The position numbers were made by a program, and so were the translations under genes. A stretch of 46,259 nt of DNA. Source: an uncultured Ruminococcus sp. (lineage in GTDB: Bacteria; Bacillota; Clostridia; Oscillospirales; Acutalibacteraceae). Positions 30,221 through 38,460 of this stretch are shown here, piece by piece. Position 1 is the first letter of the stretch, and each line of letters starts with the position of its first letter. Below the pieces are notes generated by a model that did not search any database, was not told the origin of the DNA, and was given only the letters and a program-made list of their open reading frames with translations. The stretch spans positions 1 to 46,259 of the forward strand of contig CACZYC010000014.1 of the NCBI GenBank assembly GCA_902785365.1. The letters run 5' to 3'.

Positions 30221-32167
30221 ATGTGCAAGGATTGTAAAGGAAAATATTATATCACCACGGCGATTGCCTATACATCGCGCAAGCCTCATATCGGCAACAG
30301 CTACGAGATTGTTCTGACTGACGCTATCGCGCGCTACAAGCGTATGCAGGGCTACGATGTTTTCTTCCAGACAGGAACTGACGAACACGGTCAGAAGATT
30401 GAGATGTACGCCCAGTCCGAGGGCTGTACTCCCAAGGAATATGTTGACAAGGTCGCGGGAGAAATCCGTGACATCTGTGACGTGCTTAACACTTCTTACG
30501 ATAAATTTATCCGCACTACCGATGATGACCACGAGAAAATCGTTCAGAAGATTTTCAAGAAGCTCTACGATCAGGGCGATATCTATAAAGGAAGCTACGA
30601 AGGTCTCTACTGTACTCCGTGCGAGAGTTTCTGGACGGAGAGCCAGCTTGTGGACGGCAAATGCCCCGATTGCGGTCGTGAGGTTAAGCCAGCCAAGGAA
30701 GAGGCGTATTTCTTCAAGCTTTCAAAGTATCAGAAGCAGCTTGAGGAATATATCGAGAACAACCCCGACTTTATCTATCCCGAAAGCCGCAAGAAGGAGA
30801 TGCTCAACAACTTCATCAAGCCCGGGCTTCAGGATTTGTGCGTGTCACGTACAAGCTTCAAGTGGGGCGTTCCTGTTGACTTTGACCCCGACCACGTTGT
30901 ATATGTCTGGATAGACGCTCTCTCCAACTATATCACGGGTATAGGTTATGATCCCGACGGAAGTTCGGAGCAGTACAAAAAATTCTGGCCCGCCGATGCT
31001 CATATTATAGGCAAGGACATCGTGCGTTTCCATACAATTTACTGGCCGATTATGCTTATGGCTCTGGGCGAGCCTCTGCCCAAGCAGGTCTACGGTCATC
31101 CGTGGCTGCTGTTCGGAGAGGATAAGATGAGCAAGAGCCGCGGCAACGTTATCTACGCGGACGAGCTTGTTAAGCTCATCGGTGTTGACGCTGTGCGTTA
31201 CTATTTGCTCAGCGAGATGCCTTTCGCCAACGATGGCTCCATCACCTACGACACAATCATCGAGCGTTTCAACTCCGACCTCGCTAACACACTCGGCAAC
31301 CTTGTGAACCGTACTATCGCGATGAACAAGAAGTACTTTGACGGTGTTGTTCAGGAGCCTTCGGCTAAAGAGGAGCTCGACAGCGAGATTGAGAAATTCT
31401 GCCTTGATACCGTTAAAAAGGTTGATGAGCAGATTAACATTTTCCACATCAGCGACGCGCTTGAGGCTGTTATCAACCTTGCTAAGCGACTGAACAAATA
31501 CATTGACGAAACTATGCCCTGGGCTCTCGCCAAGGACGACAGCAAACGCGAGCGTCTCGGTACTGTGCTGTACAATCTGCTTGAGGGTATCAGATATATC
31601 GCGGTTCTGATTGAACCCTTTATGCCTGAAACCGCAAAGGCGATTTTTGAGCAGACAAACTGCGGCGAGACATCCTACGCGAGCCTTGAGAACTTCGGCG
31701 GCGTTAAAGCGGGCACAAAACTCAACGAGGCAACTCCGTTGTTTGTACGCATTGACCCCAAGAAGCTCTATGAGCAGATTGAGGCTATGCAGAAGGAGAA
31801 CGCCAAGGAAGAAAAGACAATCGAGGAGATTGAAGAGGTCGCTCCCGAAATCGGCATTGAGGATTTTGCGAAATTAGATATCCGTGTGGGCGAGGTAAAA
31901 GCCTGCGAAAAGGTTAAGAAAAGCAAAAAACTTCTCAAGTTCGACATTGACGACGGTATGGGCGGACGTGTTATCGTCAGCGGTATCGCTCAGTACTACA
32001 AGCCCGAGGACTTGGTGGGCAAGAAGGTGCTGTTTGTGGCGAACCTCAAGTCCGTCAAGCTCTGCGGTGTTGAAAGCCAGGGAATGATTCTTTCCGCTGA
32101 GAAGGGCGACAGCCTTACGCTCATTACAGTTGATAACGCGATTGAGAACGGAAGTAAGATAGTTTAA
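30221..32167 (+). CDS. metG: Methionyl-tRNA synthetase
   Basis: A 648-residue class I synthetase. HIGH-type motif PHIGNS at residues 22-27, a zinc knuckle with CTPC and CPDC near 132-151, KMSKS near 305, an anticodon-binding helical domain, an acidic linker near 525-545 and a C-terminal tRNA-binding OB domain (DFAKLDIRVGEV onward). The start MCKDCKGKYYITT has an extra CxxC pair before the Rossmann fold. Divergent from the initiator-type tRNA gene, its likely substrate, with both promoters in the 165-base gap. Confidence 0.96.
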   Translation: MCKDCKGKYYITTAIAYTSRKPHIGNSYEIVLTDAIARYKRMQGYDVFFQTGTDEHGQKIEMYAQSEGCTPKEYVDKVAGEIRDICDVLNTSYDKFIRTTDDDHEKIVQKIFKKLYDQGDIYKGSYEGLYCTPCESFWTESQLVDGKCPDCGREVKPAKEEAYFFKLSKYQKQLEEYIENNPDFIYPESRKKEMLNNFIKPGLQDLCVSRTSFKWGVPVDFDPDHVVYVWIDALSNYITGIGYDPDGSSEQYKKFWPADAHIIGKDIVRFHTIYWPIMLMALGEPLPKQVYGHPWLLFGEDKMSKSRGNVIYADELVKLIGVDAVRYYLLSEMPFANDGSITYDTIIERFNSDLANTLGNLVNRTIAMNKKYFDGVVQEPSAKEELDSEIEKFCLDTVKKVDEQINIFHISDALEAVINLAKRLNKYIDETMPWALAKDDSKRERLGTVLYNLLEGIRYIAVLIEPFMPETAKAIFEQTNCGETSYASLENFGGVKAGTKLNEATPLFVRIDPKKLYEQIEAMQKENAKEEKTIEEIEEVAPEIGIEDFAKLDIRVGEVKACEKVKKSKKLLKFDIDDGMGGRVIVSGIAQYYKPEDLVGKKVLFVANLKSVKLCGVESQGMILSAEKGDSLTLITVDNAIENGSKIV

Positions 32168-32175
32168 TTTATTGT

Positions 32176-32200
32176 GGTCGGCTCAGCACTTGAGCCGACC
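32176..32200 (+). terminator. Hairpin after metG
   Basis: Perfect GGTCGGCTCA/TGAGCCGACC stem with a GCACT loop; no T tract follows. The rest of 32201-32382 holds the duplicated tatD leader. Confidence 0.55.
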
Positions 32201-32251
32201 ATAAATGATAAGCAGATATTTTTTAAAGTCGAATATGGAATGACGGCGTGG

Positions 32252-32393
32252 GGGAGAAGCATTTTTGACAGGAGCAGTAAATGGAGACGAACGAAAATTA
32301 AAAGTATTGAACGTATGAATTATTCCAAAGATTGTTAGAGAACGACGGTACGGGGGAGAAGCATTTTTGACAGGAGCAGTAAATGGAGACGAA
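32252..32393 (+). repeat. Duplicated ribosome-site and start region of tatD
   Basis: A 42-base segment (GGGGGAGAAGCATTTTTGAC through ATGGAGACGAA) occurs at 32252-32293 and again, exactly 100 bases later, at 32352-32393. The second copy starts the tatD gene; the first starts a six-codon frame at 32283-32303 that ends at TAA. Confidence 0.9.
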
Positions 32394-33156
32394 GAAAAAT
32401 AAAAAAATTTTTGACGCGCACGCGCATTATGACGACGCGTGGTTTGACGAGGACAGGGAAGAGCTCTTGAAGGCTTTGCCCGAAAGCGGAGTGTCGGGCG
32501 TGGTGTGCAACGCGGTGGACTTAAAGTCAGCCGAGGTTATAAAGGGCTACGCCGAAAAGTATAGTTACATCTACTTCACGGCTGGGTTTCATCCCGAAAA
32601 TCTGGAGGATATGCCCGACAATTACCTCGACGGCGTAACAGAATATTTAAAACATCCGAAGTGTGTCGCGATAGGCGAGATAGGACTTGACTATCACTGG
32701 GACATTCCAAAGGATTTACAGAACAAAATCTTTGAGGAACAGCTCAGGCTTTCGAAGGAGCTCGATGTTCCCGTGGTAATTCACGACAGGGAAGCCCACG
32801 GCGATACAATGGATTTGCTCAGAAAGTACAGGCCGAAAGGGCTTATGCACTGCTTCAGCGGAAGCGTAGAGCTTATGCGCGAGGTTATGAGGCTCGGGAT
32901 GAGCATCAGCCTCGGCGGAGTGGTCACTTTCAAGAATGCCCGCCACAGTATTGACTGCGCGAAGGAAGTGCCGATTGAAAGGCTCCTGCTTGAAACAGAC
33001 GCGCCGTATATGAGCCCCGTGCCTTTCAGGGGTAAGCGCAACGACAGCCGCAATATAGCGTATGTTGCCGAGAAGATTGCCGAGGTACGCGGTATGGATG
33101 TTCAGAAGCTCCTCGACATCACGGCTCAGAACGCGAAAAGATTATTTAAAATATAA
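32383..33156 (+). CDS. tatD: TatD-family metal-dependent DNase
   Basis: A 257-residue TIM-barrel hydrolase. Metal-binding residues are seen in DAHAHYD (11-17), GEIGLDYH near 97-104, VIHDREA near 131, HCFSG near 155 and ETDAP near 205. Family members act as 3'-5' exonucleases or in D-aminoacyl or RNA quality control. AGGAG before the ATG at 32383. It follows metG, the common bacterial order metG-tatD, here with a duplicated leader in between. Confidence 0.93.
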   Translation: METKKNKKIFDAHAHYDDAWFDEDREELLKALPESGVSGVVCNAVDLKSAEVIKGYAEKYSYIYFTAGFHPENLEDMPDNYLDGVTEYLKHPKCVAIGEIGLDYHWDIPKDLQNKIFEEQLRLSKELDVPVVIHDREAHGDTMDLLRKYRPKGLMHCFSGSVELMREVMRLGMSISLGGVVTFKNARHSIDCAKEVPIERLLLETDAPYMSPVPFRGKRNDSRNIAYVAEKIAEVRGMDVQKLLDITAQNAKRLFKI

Positions 33157-33162
33157 AACACT

Positions 33163-33235
33163 CCTATGTCATCCTGAGCGCAGCGAAGGATCTTAAAGAT
33201 TCTTCGTCACGTTGTTCCTCAGAATGACACATAGG
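33163..33235. repeat. TGTCATCCTGAGC palindromic repeat, copy 4
   Basis: CCTATGTCATCCTGAG and CTCAGAATGACACATAGG arms with a GGATCTTAAAGATTC core, filling the tatD-esterase gap. It could act as a terminator-like hairpin. Confidence 0.8.
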
Positions 33236-33248
33236 GATGGAGGATAAA

Positions 33249-34382
33249 ATGAAAAGAATAATTTGTATTTTGCTATCAATCATTATCAGCGCGGCGGTAT
33301 TTGCCGCGTGTGGACAGAATCCTAAAGAAGGCCATAAGGTGCTGTTCCGTGATGACAGCAAAAGCGAGGAAGTCACAGCCACGCTTTTTGACAACGACGG
33401 CAAAAAAATTCCCGCTGAAATTGAGCAGACAGACAAGAACGGCGAGAGTGTGACCTATGCTGTGTACGGCGACACGAAAAAGTATAATAAAATTGTTTTT
33501 ACCTGTGACGGGGACAACACCGACGAGCTCGCGTTCAATGACCTTGTGAGCGGCTGGCACAAAACCCTGAACGGAATATATCCGTACACTGAGGGCAAGA
33601 AAGAAGTCGATGTAATAGATTACGCCGTAAAGACGTTTGAGTTTGACGGCAACGAAAAGGAAGTATACATCTGCACTCCCGACGGTTATGATAAAAACGC
33701 CGAGAAAAAATACCCCGTAATCTATATGACTGACGGAGGTAATCTTTTTGAGCGCAACGCTACGACATACGGCTCGTGGGGTGTGTATGAAAGTGTTAAG
33801 TCGATGGAGAAAAACACGGGCGCGGGAGCAGTGATTGTCGGCATAGACAACCCCTCCGCCACTCGTGACAGCGAGCTGACTCCCGATATCGGCGATGTTG
33901 CAACCGACCCCGAAACATATGAAAACGGAAAGGGTGGGGAGTTCTCCGATTTCGTCGTGAATACGGTTGCGCCGTATGTCGAGAAGAACTACAACGTCTC
34001 AGATAAACCTGAGGATACCGCAATCTGCGGCAGCTCCTCGGGCGGAATCGAGAGCTTTTATATCGGTATGGAGCACCCCGAAAAGTTCGGCGCAATCGGA
34101 GCGCTGTCGCCCGCGTTTGTGCTCTTTGACGACAACACATGGGTCAAGTATTTAAAGAGCAAAAAGTTCAATGATAATTACCCGAAAGTTTATATCTACT
34201 GCGGCGAGGCTAACGACCTTGAGTCACAGCTTCTACATAGTACCAAGTCTATGTCCGGAAATCTCGCGAATATAAGCTATCCGAAGGACAAAATCTATGA
34301 GACCTACTGCAAAAAGGGTATGCACAACGAGAGATACTGGAGATATATCTTTCCCGATTTCCTGAAATTCTTTAAAAAATAG
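33249..34382 (+). CDS. Esterase lipoprotein with N-terminal carbohydrate-binding-like domain
   Basis: A 377-residue lipoprotein: lipobox FAAC with Cys21. Residues 28-100 (KVLFRDD..., ATLFDNDGKK, YNKIVFTCDG) resemble an Ig-like starch-binding module of the CBM26 kind; this is by eye. Residues 120-377 are an esterase D-type alpha/beta hydrolase: nucleophile Ser263 in CGSSSGG, putative acid in YCGEAND near 318-323, His359 in KGMHNERYW. The family includes feruloyl and acetyl esterases, so removal of acyl groups from plant polysaccharide is plausible. GGAGG precedes the ATG at 33249; an ATG at 33237 overlaps the ribosome site. Confidence 0.8.
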   Translation: MKRIICILLSIIISAAVFAACGQNPKEGHKVLFRDDSKSEEVTATLFDNDGKKIPAEIEQTDKNGESVTYAVYGDTKKYNKIVFTCDGDNTDELAFNDLVSGWHKTLNGIYPYTEGKKEVDVIDYAVKTFEFDGNEKEVYICTPDGYDKNAEKKYPVIYMTDGGNLFERNATTYGSWGVYESVKSMEKNTGAGAVIVGIDNPSATRDSELTPDIGDVATDPETYENGKGGEFSDFVVNTVAPYVEKNYNVSDKPEDTAICGSSSGGIESFYIGMEHPEKFGAIGALSPAFVLFDDNTWVKYLKSKKFNDNYPKVYIYCGEANDLESQLLHSTKSMSGNLANISYPKDKIYETYCKKGMHNERYWRYIFPDFLKFFKK

Positions 34383-34413
34383 TGGTCAGTGGTCAGCAGT
34401 CAGTGATCAGTGA
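34380..34413 (+). repeat. Heptamer array beginning in the esterase stop codon
   Basis: TAGTGG, TCAGTGG, TCAGCAG, TCAGTGA, TCAGTGA; the stop codon TAG is the start of the first unit. Confidence 0.8.
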
Positions 34414-34490
34414 ATGTCGAGAACATAGACAGTGATATGGGAAAAGTTTTGTTCCCGAACTATTTGTAATCATCTGATTCTATATAAAAG

Positions 34491-34522
34491 AAAGCCTTGA
34501 GGTTTTTTAACCTCAAGGCTTT
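34491..34522. terminator. Bidirectional terminator between esterase and glgA
   Basis: Perfect AAAGCCTTGAGGTT/AACCTCAAGGCTTT stem with TTTT loop between convergent genes, with T-rich tails on both strands (TAGTATTTTAT and CTTTTATATA). Confidence 0.85.
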
Positions 34523-34593
34523 AGTATTTTATCAATATTTATCCAATCGGGTCGCGAAGTTCTCGGAAGATGGAACGTATCTCCCCGACCATA

Positions 34594-34628
34594 ACTGATC
34601 ACTAATCACTGACCACTGACTACTGACT
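34594..34628 (-). repeat. Heptamer array touching the glgA stop codon
   Basis: Five units (ACTGATC, ACTAATC, ACTGACC, ACTGACT, ACTGACT on the plus strand). The last base is part of the glgA TAA. Sense orientation is that of glgA. The flank CCCCGACCATAACTGATC resembles that of the array at 194-246. Confidence 0.8.
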
Positions 34629-36055
34629 TACGCCCAGTTGAGTGTATCGGCGTAAACGTTGATGTAATCCTGTGCGCTTCTTTCCCAACTGTTGTCGGAC
34701 ATCATAGCGCGCCACATAAGCTGATGCCAGCCGTCGTTGTCCTGGATACCGCGCAGAGCTCGTCTTACCGCGCCCTGAAGGTCGGCTGTGTAATAGTTGG
34801 CGAATGTGAAGCCGTTGCCGTAGCCGTCCGCTGAGTCGAATACGGAGTCTTTGAGTCCGCCTGTCTCGCGTACAACGGGGATTGTGCCGTAACGCAGTGC
34901 AATCATCTGTGAAAGTCCGCAGGGCTCCATCTTGGAGGGCATCAGGAAGATGTCGGCGCCTGAGTAAATCTTGCGCGCTAGTTCGGGAACAAATCCGTGG
35001 CAGAAGCAGAGTCTGCCGGGATACTTCCACTGCATATCGCGGAAGTACTGCTCGTATTCCTCGTCGCCCGAGCCGAGAATTACAAACTGCATATCCTCGG
35101 TGTTCATCAGTTCCTCAAGTCCCATTCTTACAAGGTCGAGACCTTTGTGCTCAACAAGACGCGTAACCATAGCGACAATAGGAGCGTTCCACCTTTGCTC
35201 AAGGCAAAGTCTTTCCTGAAGTTTCTGTTTGCAATAACCCTTACCGCTCATATCCTCCTTGGTATAGTTGGCGTAGAGCTGATAGTCTGTGGCGGGGTCA
35301 TAGCTTGCGAGGTCAAGACCGTTCTTGATACCGCACAGCTTCCAGTGGCGGAGATTCAGCTCGTTGTAAAGTCCGAAGCTGTACCACGGGTCACGGATTT
35401 CCAGAGCGTATGTCGGCGAAACGGTAGTAACGCGTACCGCTGTCTCGATAGCGCCCTTAACCATATTGAGTTTGCCGTCCATTTCAAGAATCTTTGTATC
35501 GCCTTCGGGAATACCTACGCACTCGGTGTTAACTTCCCAGCCGTACATTCCCTGATACTGAATGTTGTGAATGGTAAAGATATTCTTGATATTGGCGTAC
35601 CACGGATTCTTGGAGTAGAAGAGGTAGTAATATGTGGGAACCAAAGCGGTCTGCCAGTCGTTTGTGTGGATTATATCGGGATGGAAGTCTATATAGGGGA
35701 GCATTTCCAGAATAGCTCTTGAGAAGAACGCGAATCTCTCGGCGTCGTCATATGAGCCGTAAAGTGTGCCGCGCTTGAAGTAATACTCGTTATCGAGAAA
35801 ATAGTATGTGCAGTCGTTCCAGCGCGCCCAGAACAATCCGCAGTACTGATGTCTCCACGCAACGGGAACAGTGAAGTTCGCAATGAAGTTCATCTGGTTT
35901 TTGAGGTCCTGCGGAATTGTGCCGTACAGCGGCATAACAATTCGGCAGTCCTGTCCTTTGCGGCAGAGAGCGTGCGGCAGGCTGCCCGCAACATCCGCAA
36001 GTCCGCCCGAACCCGCGAACGGGTTAGCTTCTGACGCGCAGTATAATATTTTCAT
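34628..36055 (-). CDS. glgA: Glycogen synthase (ADP-glucose, GT5)
   Basis: A 475-residue GT5 glucosyltransferase extending alpha-1,4-glucan from ADP-glucose. Present are SEANPFAGSGGLADV at the N-terminus, HTNDWQTAL near 129, FTIHNIQYQG near 160, VTRLVEHKGLDL, and the C-terminal SKMEPCGLSQMIALRYGTIP with the catalytic Glu. The usual KTGGL loop reads GSGGL, lacking the Lys that contacts ADP-glucose in the E. coli enzyme; I believe this occurs in a group of Firmicutes enzymes. Last gene of the glgB-glgC-glgD-glgA operon; 25 bases after glgD. Confidence 0.93.
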   Translation of the reverse strand: MKILYCASEANPFAGSGGLADVAGSLPHALCRKGQDCRIVMPLYGTIPQDLKNQMNFIANFTVPVAWRHQYCGLFWARWNDCTYYFLDNEYYFKRGTLYGSYDDAERFAFFSRAILEMLPYIDFHPDIIHTNDWQTALVPTYYYLFYSKNPWYANIKNIFTIHNIQYQGMYGWEVNTECVGIPEGDTKILEMDGKLNMVKGAIETAVRVTTVSPTYALEIRDPWYSFGLYNELNLRHWKLCGIKNGLDLASYDPATDYQLYANYTKEDMSGKGYCKQKLQERLCLEQRWNAPIVAMVTRLVEHKGLDLVRMGLEELMNTEDMQFVILGSGDEEYEQYFRDMQWKYPGRLCFCHGFVPELARKIYSGADIFLMPSKMEPCGLSQMIALRYGTIPVVRETGGLKDSVFDSADGYGNGFTFANYYTADLQGAVRRALRGIQDNDGWHQLMWRAMMSDNSWERSAQDYINVYADTLNWA

Positions 36056-36080
36056 AGGTTTGTCCTCCTTACTTTATCCG

Positions 36081-37187
36081 TTAGTCAATTACTGATTTTT
36101 TAGCAATATGAATCGGATATGTATCTGTACCCTTCAGGGATTTTGCGTTAGTTATTTCTACGTCCTTGTCGATTACAACATAGCTGAGTTCACAGCCTTC
36201 GCCGATTGTGGTGTCCTGCATAATGATACAGTTGCTGACCTTTGCTCCCTCAGCGATGTGAACACCCTTGGAGATTACACAGTTTTCGACCTCGCCCTCA
36301 ATGAAACAGCCCTGAGATACCAGAGAGTTCTTCACGTTGGAGTTAAGACCGTATTTACATGGAGCGTCGTCCCTAACCTTAGTGTATATAGGACGGTCAT
36401 AGCGGAACAGCTCGTTTCTGAGCTCGATGTCCATAAGGTCCATATTGAATTTGAAGTAATCGTTCATTGAGCTGATTACGGAAACAGAGGACGGGCACTC
36501 ATACGCGAATACGTTGTATTCGTCAACACATTTCTGAATAAGACGGTCAAAGTTGAGCTCGTTCTCAGCCATAGCTTTTGTGATGAGCTCCATGAAGAGC
36601 TTTTTGCTCATAATGAATGAACCGAGATAGAGGTTGCAGCTGCCCTTTGTGTTGGGCTGTACAAGAACCTTTGTGACCTTGCCTACGTTGTCGTGCTGGA
36701 TTGTCATAGGTGTGAGCTTTTCGGGCACGGGCATATTCTTGTATACAAGAGTGATATCAGCTTCGTTTACCGAGTGCAGATAGAACAGCTCACTGTAATC
36801 GATATTGCAGATTACGTTGCTTTCGGAAATGAGTACATACTTTTCTCTCGCGTCCTCAAAAACTCCTCTTATCTGATAGAGGGTTTCTATCTTGTTGGCA
36901 AAGCTTACGCCCGCGTAAGGAGGCAGGATAGTGATACCGCTGCGCTTTTTGGAGAGGTCCCACGCGCTGCCCGAGCCGATATGGTCCATAAGCGACATAA
37001 ATCCGCTCTTTGCGATAATACCGACGTTGTTGATATTGGAGTTTGACATATTTGACAGAACAAAGTCAATCATTCTGTACTTACCGCCGATGGGAACGCT
37101 GGCGGTGGTGCGGTGAGCTGTGAGCTCTGTTAATGTGTCGGCGCAGGAGTCTGAATAGATTATGCCTAAAACGTCATTACTTTTCAT
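36081..37187 (-). CDS. glgD: ADP-glucose pyrophosphorylase, GlgD subunit
   Basis: A 368-residue homolog of GlgC. The GGxGxRL nucleotide loop is replaced by IYSDSCADTLTELT while SVPIGGKYRMIDFVLSNM and the C-terminal left-handed beta-helix (hexapeptide repeats near 290-350) remain. This fits the Firmicutes GlgD, which forms a heteromer with GlgC and raises its activity but has little activity alone. The start ATG overlaps the glgC stop by one base (TAATG). Confidence 0.93.
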   Translation of the reverse strand: MKSNDVLGIIYSDSCADTLTELTAHRTTASVPIGGKYRMIDFVLSNMSNSNINNVGIIAKSGFMSLMDHIGSGSAWDLSKKRSGITILPPYAGVSFANKIETLYQIRGVFEDAREKYVLISESNVICNIDYSELFYLHSVNEADITLVYKNMPVPEKLTPMTIQHDNVGKVTKVLVQPNTKGSCNLYLGSFIMSKKLFMELITKAMAENELNFDRLIQKCVDEYNVFAYECPSSVSVISSMNDYFKFNMDLMDIELRNELFRYDRPIYTKVRDDAPCKYGLNSNVKNSLVSQGCFIEGEVENCVISKGVHIAEGAKVSNCIIMQDTTIGEGCELSYVVIDKDVEITNAKSLKGTDTYPIHIAKKSVID

Positions 37188-38389
37188 TACTTAGTCACCT
37201 CCGTGTCTTTATCTATCATAGCTTTTGGAGGTATTACGGTGTTATCGCCGATTTTAAGGTTATCGCCGATTACGGTTACACCCCAGTCATCACGGTTTGG
37301 TACATCGGAGGGCTGAGCGCCTATTACGGCGTTCTTGCCTATTACTGCGTTTTCGGCGACGATAGCGTATTCAACCTTTGCTCCCTCGCCGATTACAGCG
37401 CCGGGCATAATGATTGAGGAATTAACCGTCGCGCCCTTGCCTATTGTAACGCCCGAGAAGAGTATAGAGAACTCAAGGTCGCCCGACACGTTACATCCGT
37501 CGGCGATGAGGGAGTTCTGAATATTTACTCCGTCAGCGATATAGTGCGGAGGCATCATAGGATTGCGCGAGTAAACATCGCTGAGGTCAAGACTTACGTT
37601 CGGATCGAGTAAGTCCATATTAGCTTCCCAGAGACTGTCGATTGTGCCGACATCTTTCCAGTAACCCTCAAACGGATAAGCGAACATTCTCTCGCCCGCG
37701 TTGAGCATAGAGGGAAGCACGTTCTTGCCGAAGTCGTTGGCGGAGTCGGGGTTTTCGGCGTCCTCGGTGAGATATTTTCTCAGCTCTTTCCAGCTGAATA
37801 TGTAGATGCCCATTGAGGCGTTTGTGCTCTTGGGATGAGCGGGCTTCTCGTCAAACTCATAGATTGAGCCGTCGGGATTCGTGTTGAGAATACCGAAGCG
37901 TGAAGCTTCCTCTTTGGGAACGTCGATAGCCGCTATTGTGCAAGCCGCGTCGTTCTTCTTGTGGAATTCAAGCATCTCGTTGTAGTCCATCTTGTAGATA
38001 TGGTCGCCCGACAGAATCAGAACATAGTCAGGGTTGTATCTGTCGATATAGCTGATGTTCTGATAGATAGCGTTTGCCGTACCTGAGTACCAATCCTTAC
38101 CGCCGATAGCTTCGTACGGGCTCAGGCAGTTCGCGCCCGAATGCATTCCGTCGAGATCCCACGGCTGACCGTTGCCGATATACTCGTTGAGTACGAGCGG
38201 CTGATACTGGGTAAGAATACCGACAGCCTCAATGCCCGAGTTAACGCAATTCGATAGCGGGAAGTCAATGATCCTGTACTTACCGCCGAACGGTACAGCA
38301 GGTTTTGCGAGCTTCTTGGTGAGCACGCCGAGACGAGAGCCTTGTCCGCCCGCGAGTACCATAGCTACAACCTTTTGTTTAGGTATCAT
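37187..38389 (-). CDS. glgC: Glucose-1-phosphate adenylyltransferase
   Basis: A 400-residue catalytic subunit making ADP-glucose from glucose-1-phosphate and ATP. The nucleotide loop [20 protein letters not shown] (residues 11-30) is intact, followed by [27 protein letters not shown] near 120 and the sugar-binding FDEKPAHP near 195, then a C-terminal beta-helix. Coupled to glgD by a one-base overlap. Allosteric control by glycolytic intermediates, known in the family, cannot be read here. Confidence 0.95.
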   Translation of the reverse strand: MIPKQKVVAMVLAGGQGSRLGVLTKKLAKPAVPFGGKYRIIDFPLSNCVNSGIEAVGILTQYQPLVLNEYIGNGQPWDLDGMHSGANCLSPYEAIGGKDWYSGTANAIYQNISYIDRYNPDYVLILSGDHIYKMDYNEMLEFHKKNDAACTIAAIDVPKEEASRFGILNTNPDGSIYEFDEKPAHPKSTNASMGIYIFSWKELRKYLTEDAENPDSANDFGKNVLPSMLNAGERMFAYPFEGYWKDVGTIDSLWEANMDLLDPNVSLDLSDVYSRNPMMPPHYIADGVNIQNSLIADGCNVSGDLEFSILFSGVTIGKGATVNSSIIMPGAVIGEGAKVEYAIVAENAVIGKNAVIGAQPSDVPNRDDWGVTVIGDNLKIGDNTVIPPKAMIDKDTEVTK

Positions 38390-38439
38390 ATTTATTACCT
38401 CCGTTTTCTATTTGGATTTATAATTTGCAATATGCATAC

Positions 38440-38457
38440 GCTTCCCCTTTGGGAAGG
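38440..38457. repeat. Short CTTCCC/GGGAAG palindrome in the glgB-glgC gap
   Basis: CTTCCCCTTTGGGAAG resembles the end of the family-1 MITE-like elements and may be a remnant; alternatively it is a small processing hairpin between glgB and glgC. Confidence 0.35.
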
Positions 38458-38460
38458 TAA

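Noticed and set aside
34620..35030. 136-codon minus-strand frame overlapping glgA
   Set aside because: It is out of phase with glgA, whose C-terminal catalytic motifs cover the same DNA.
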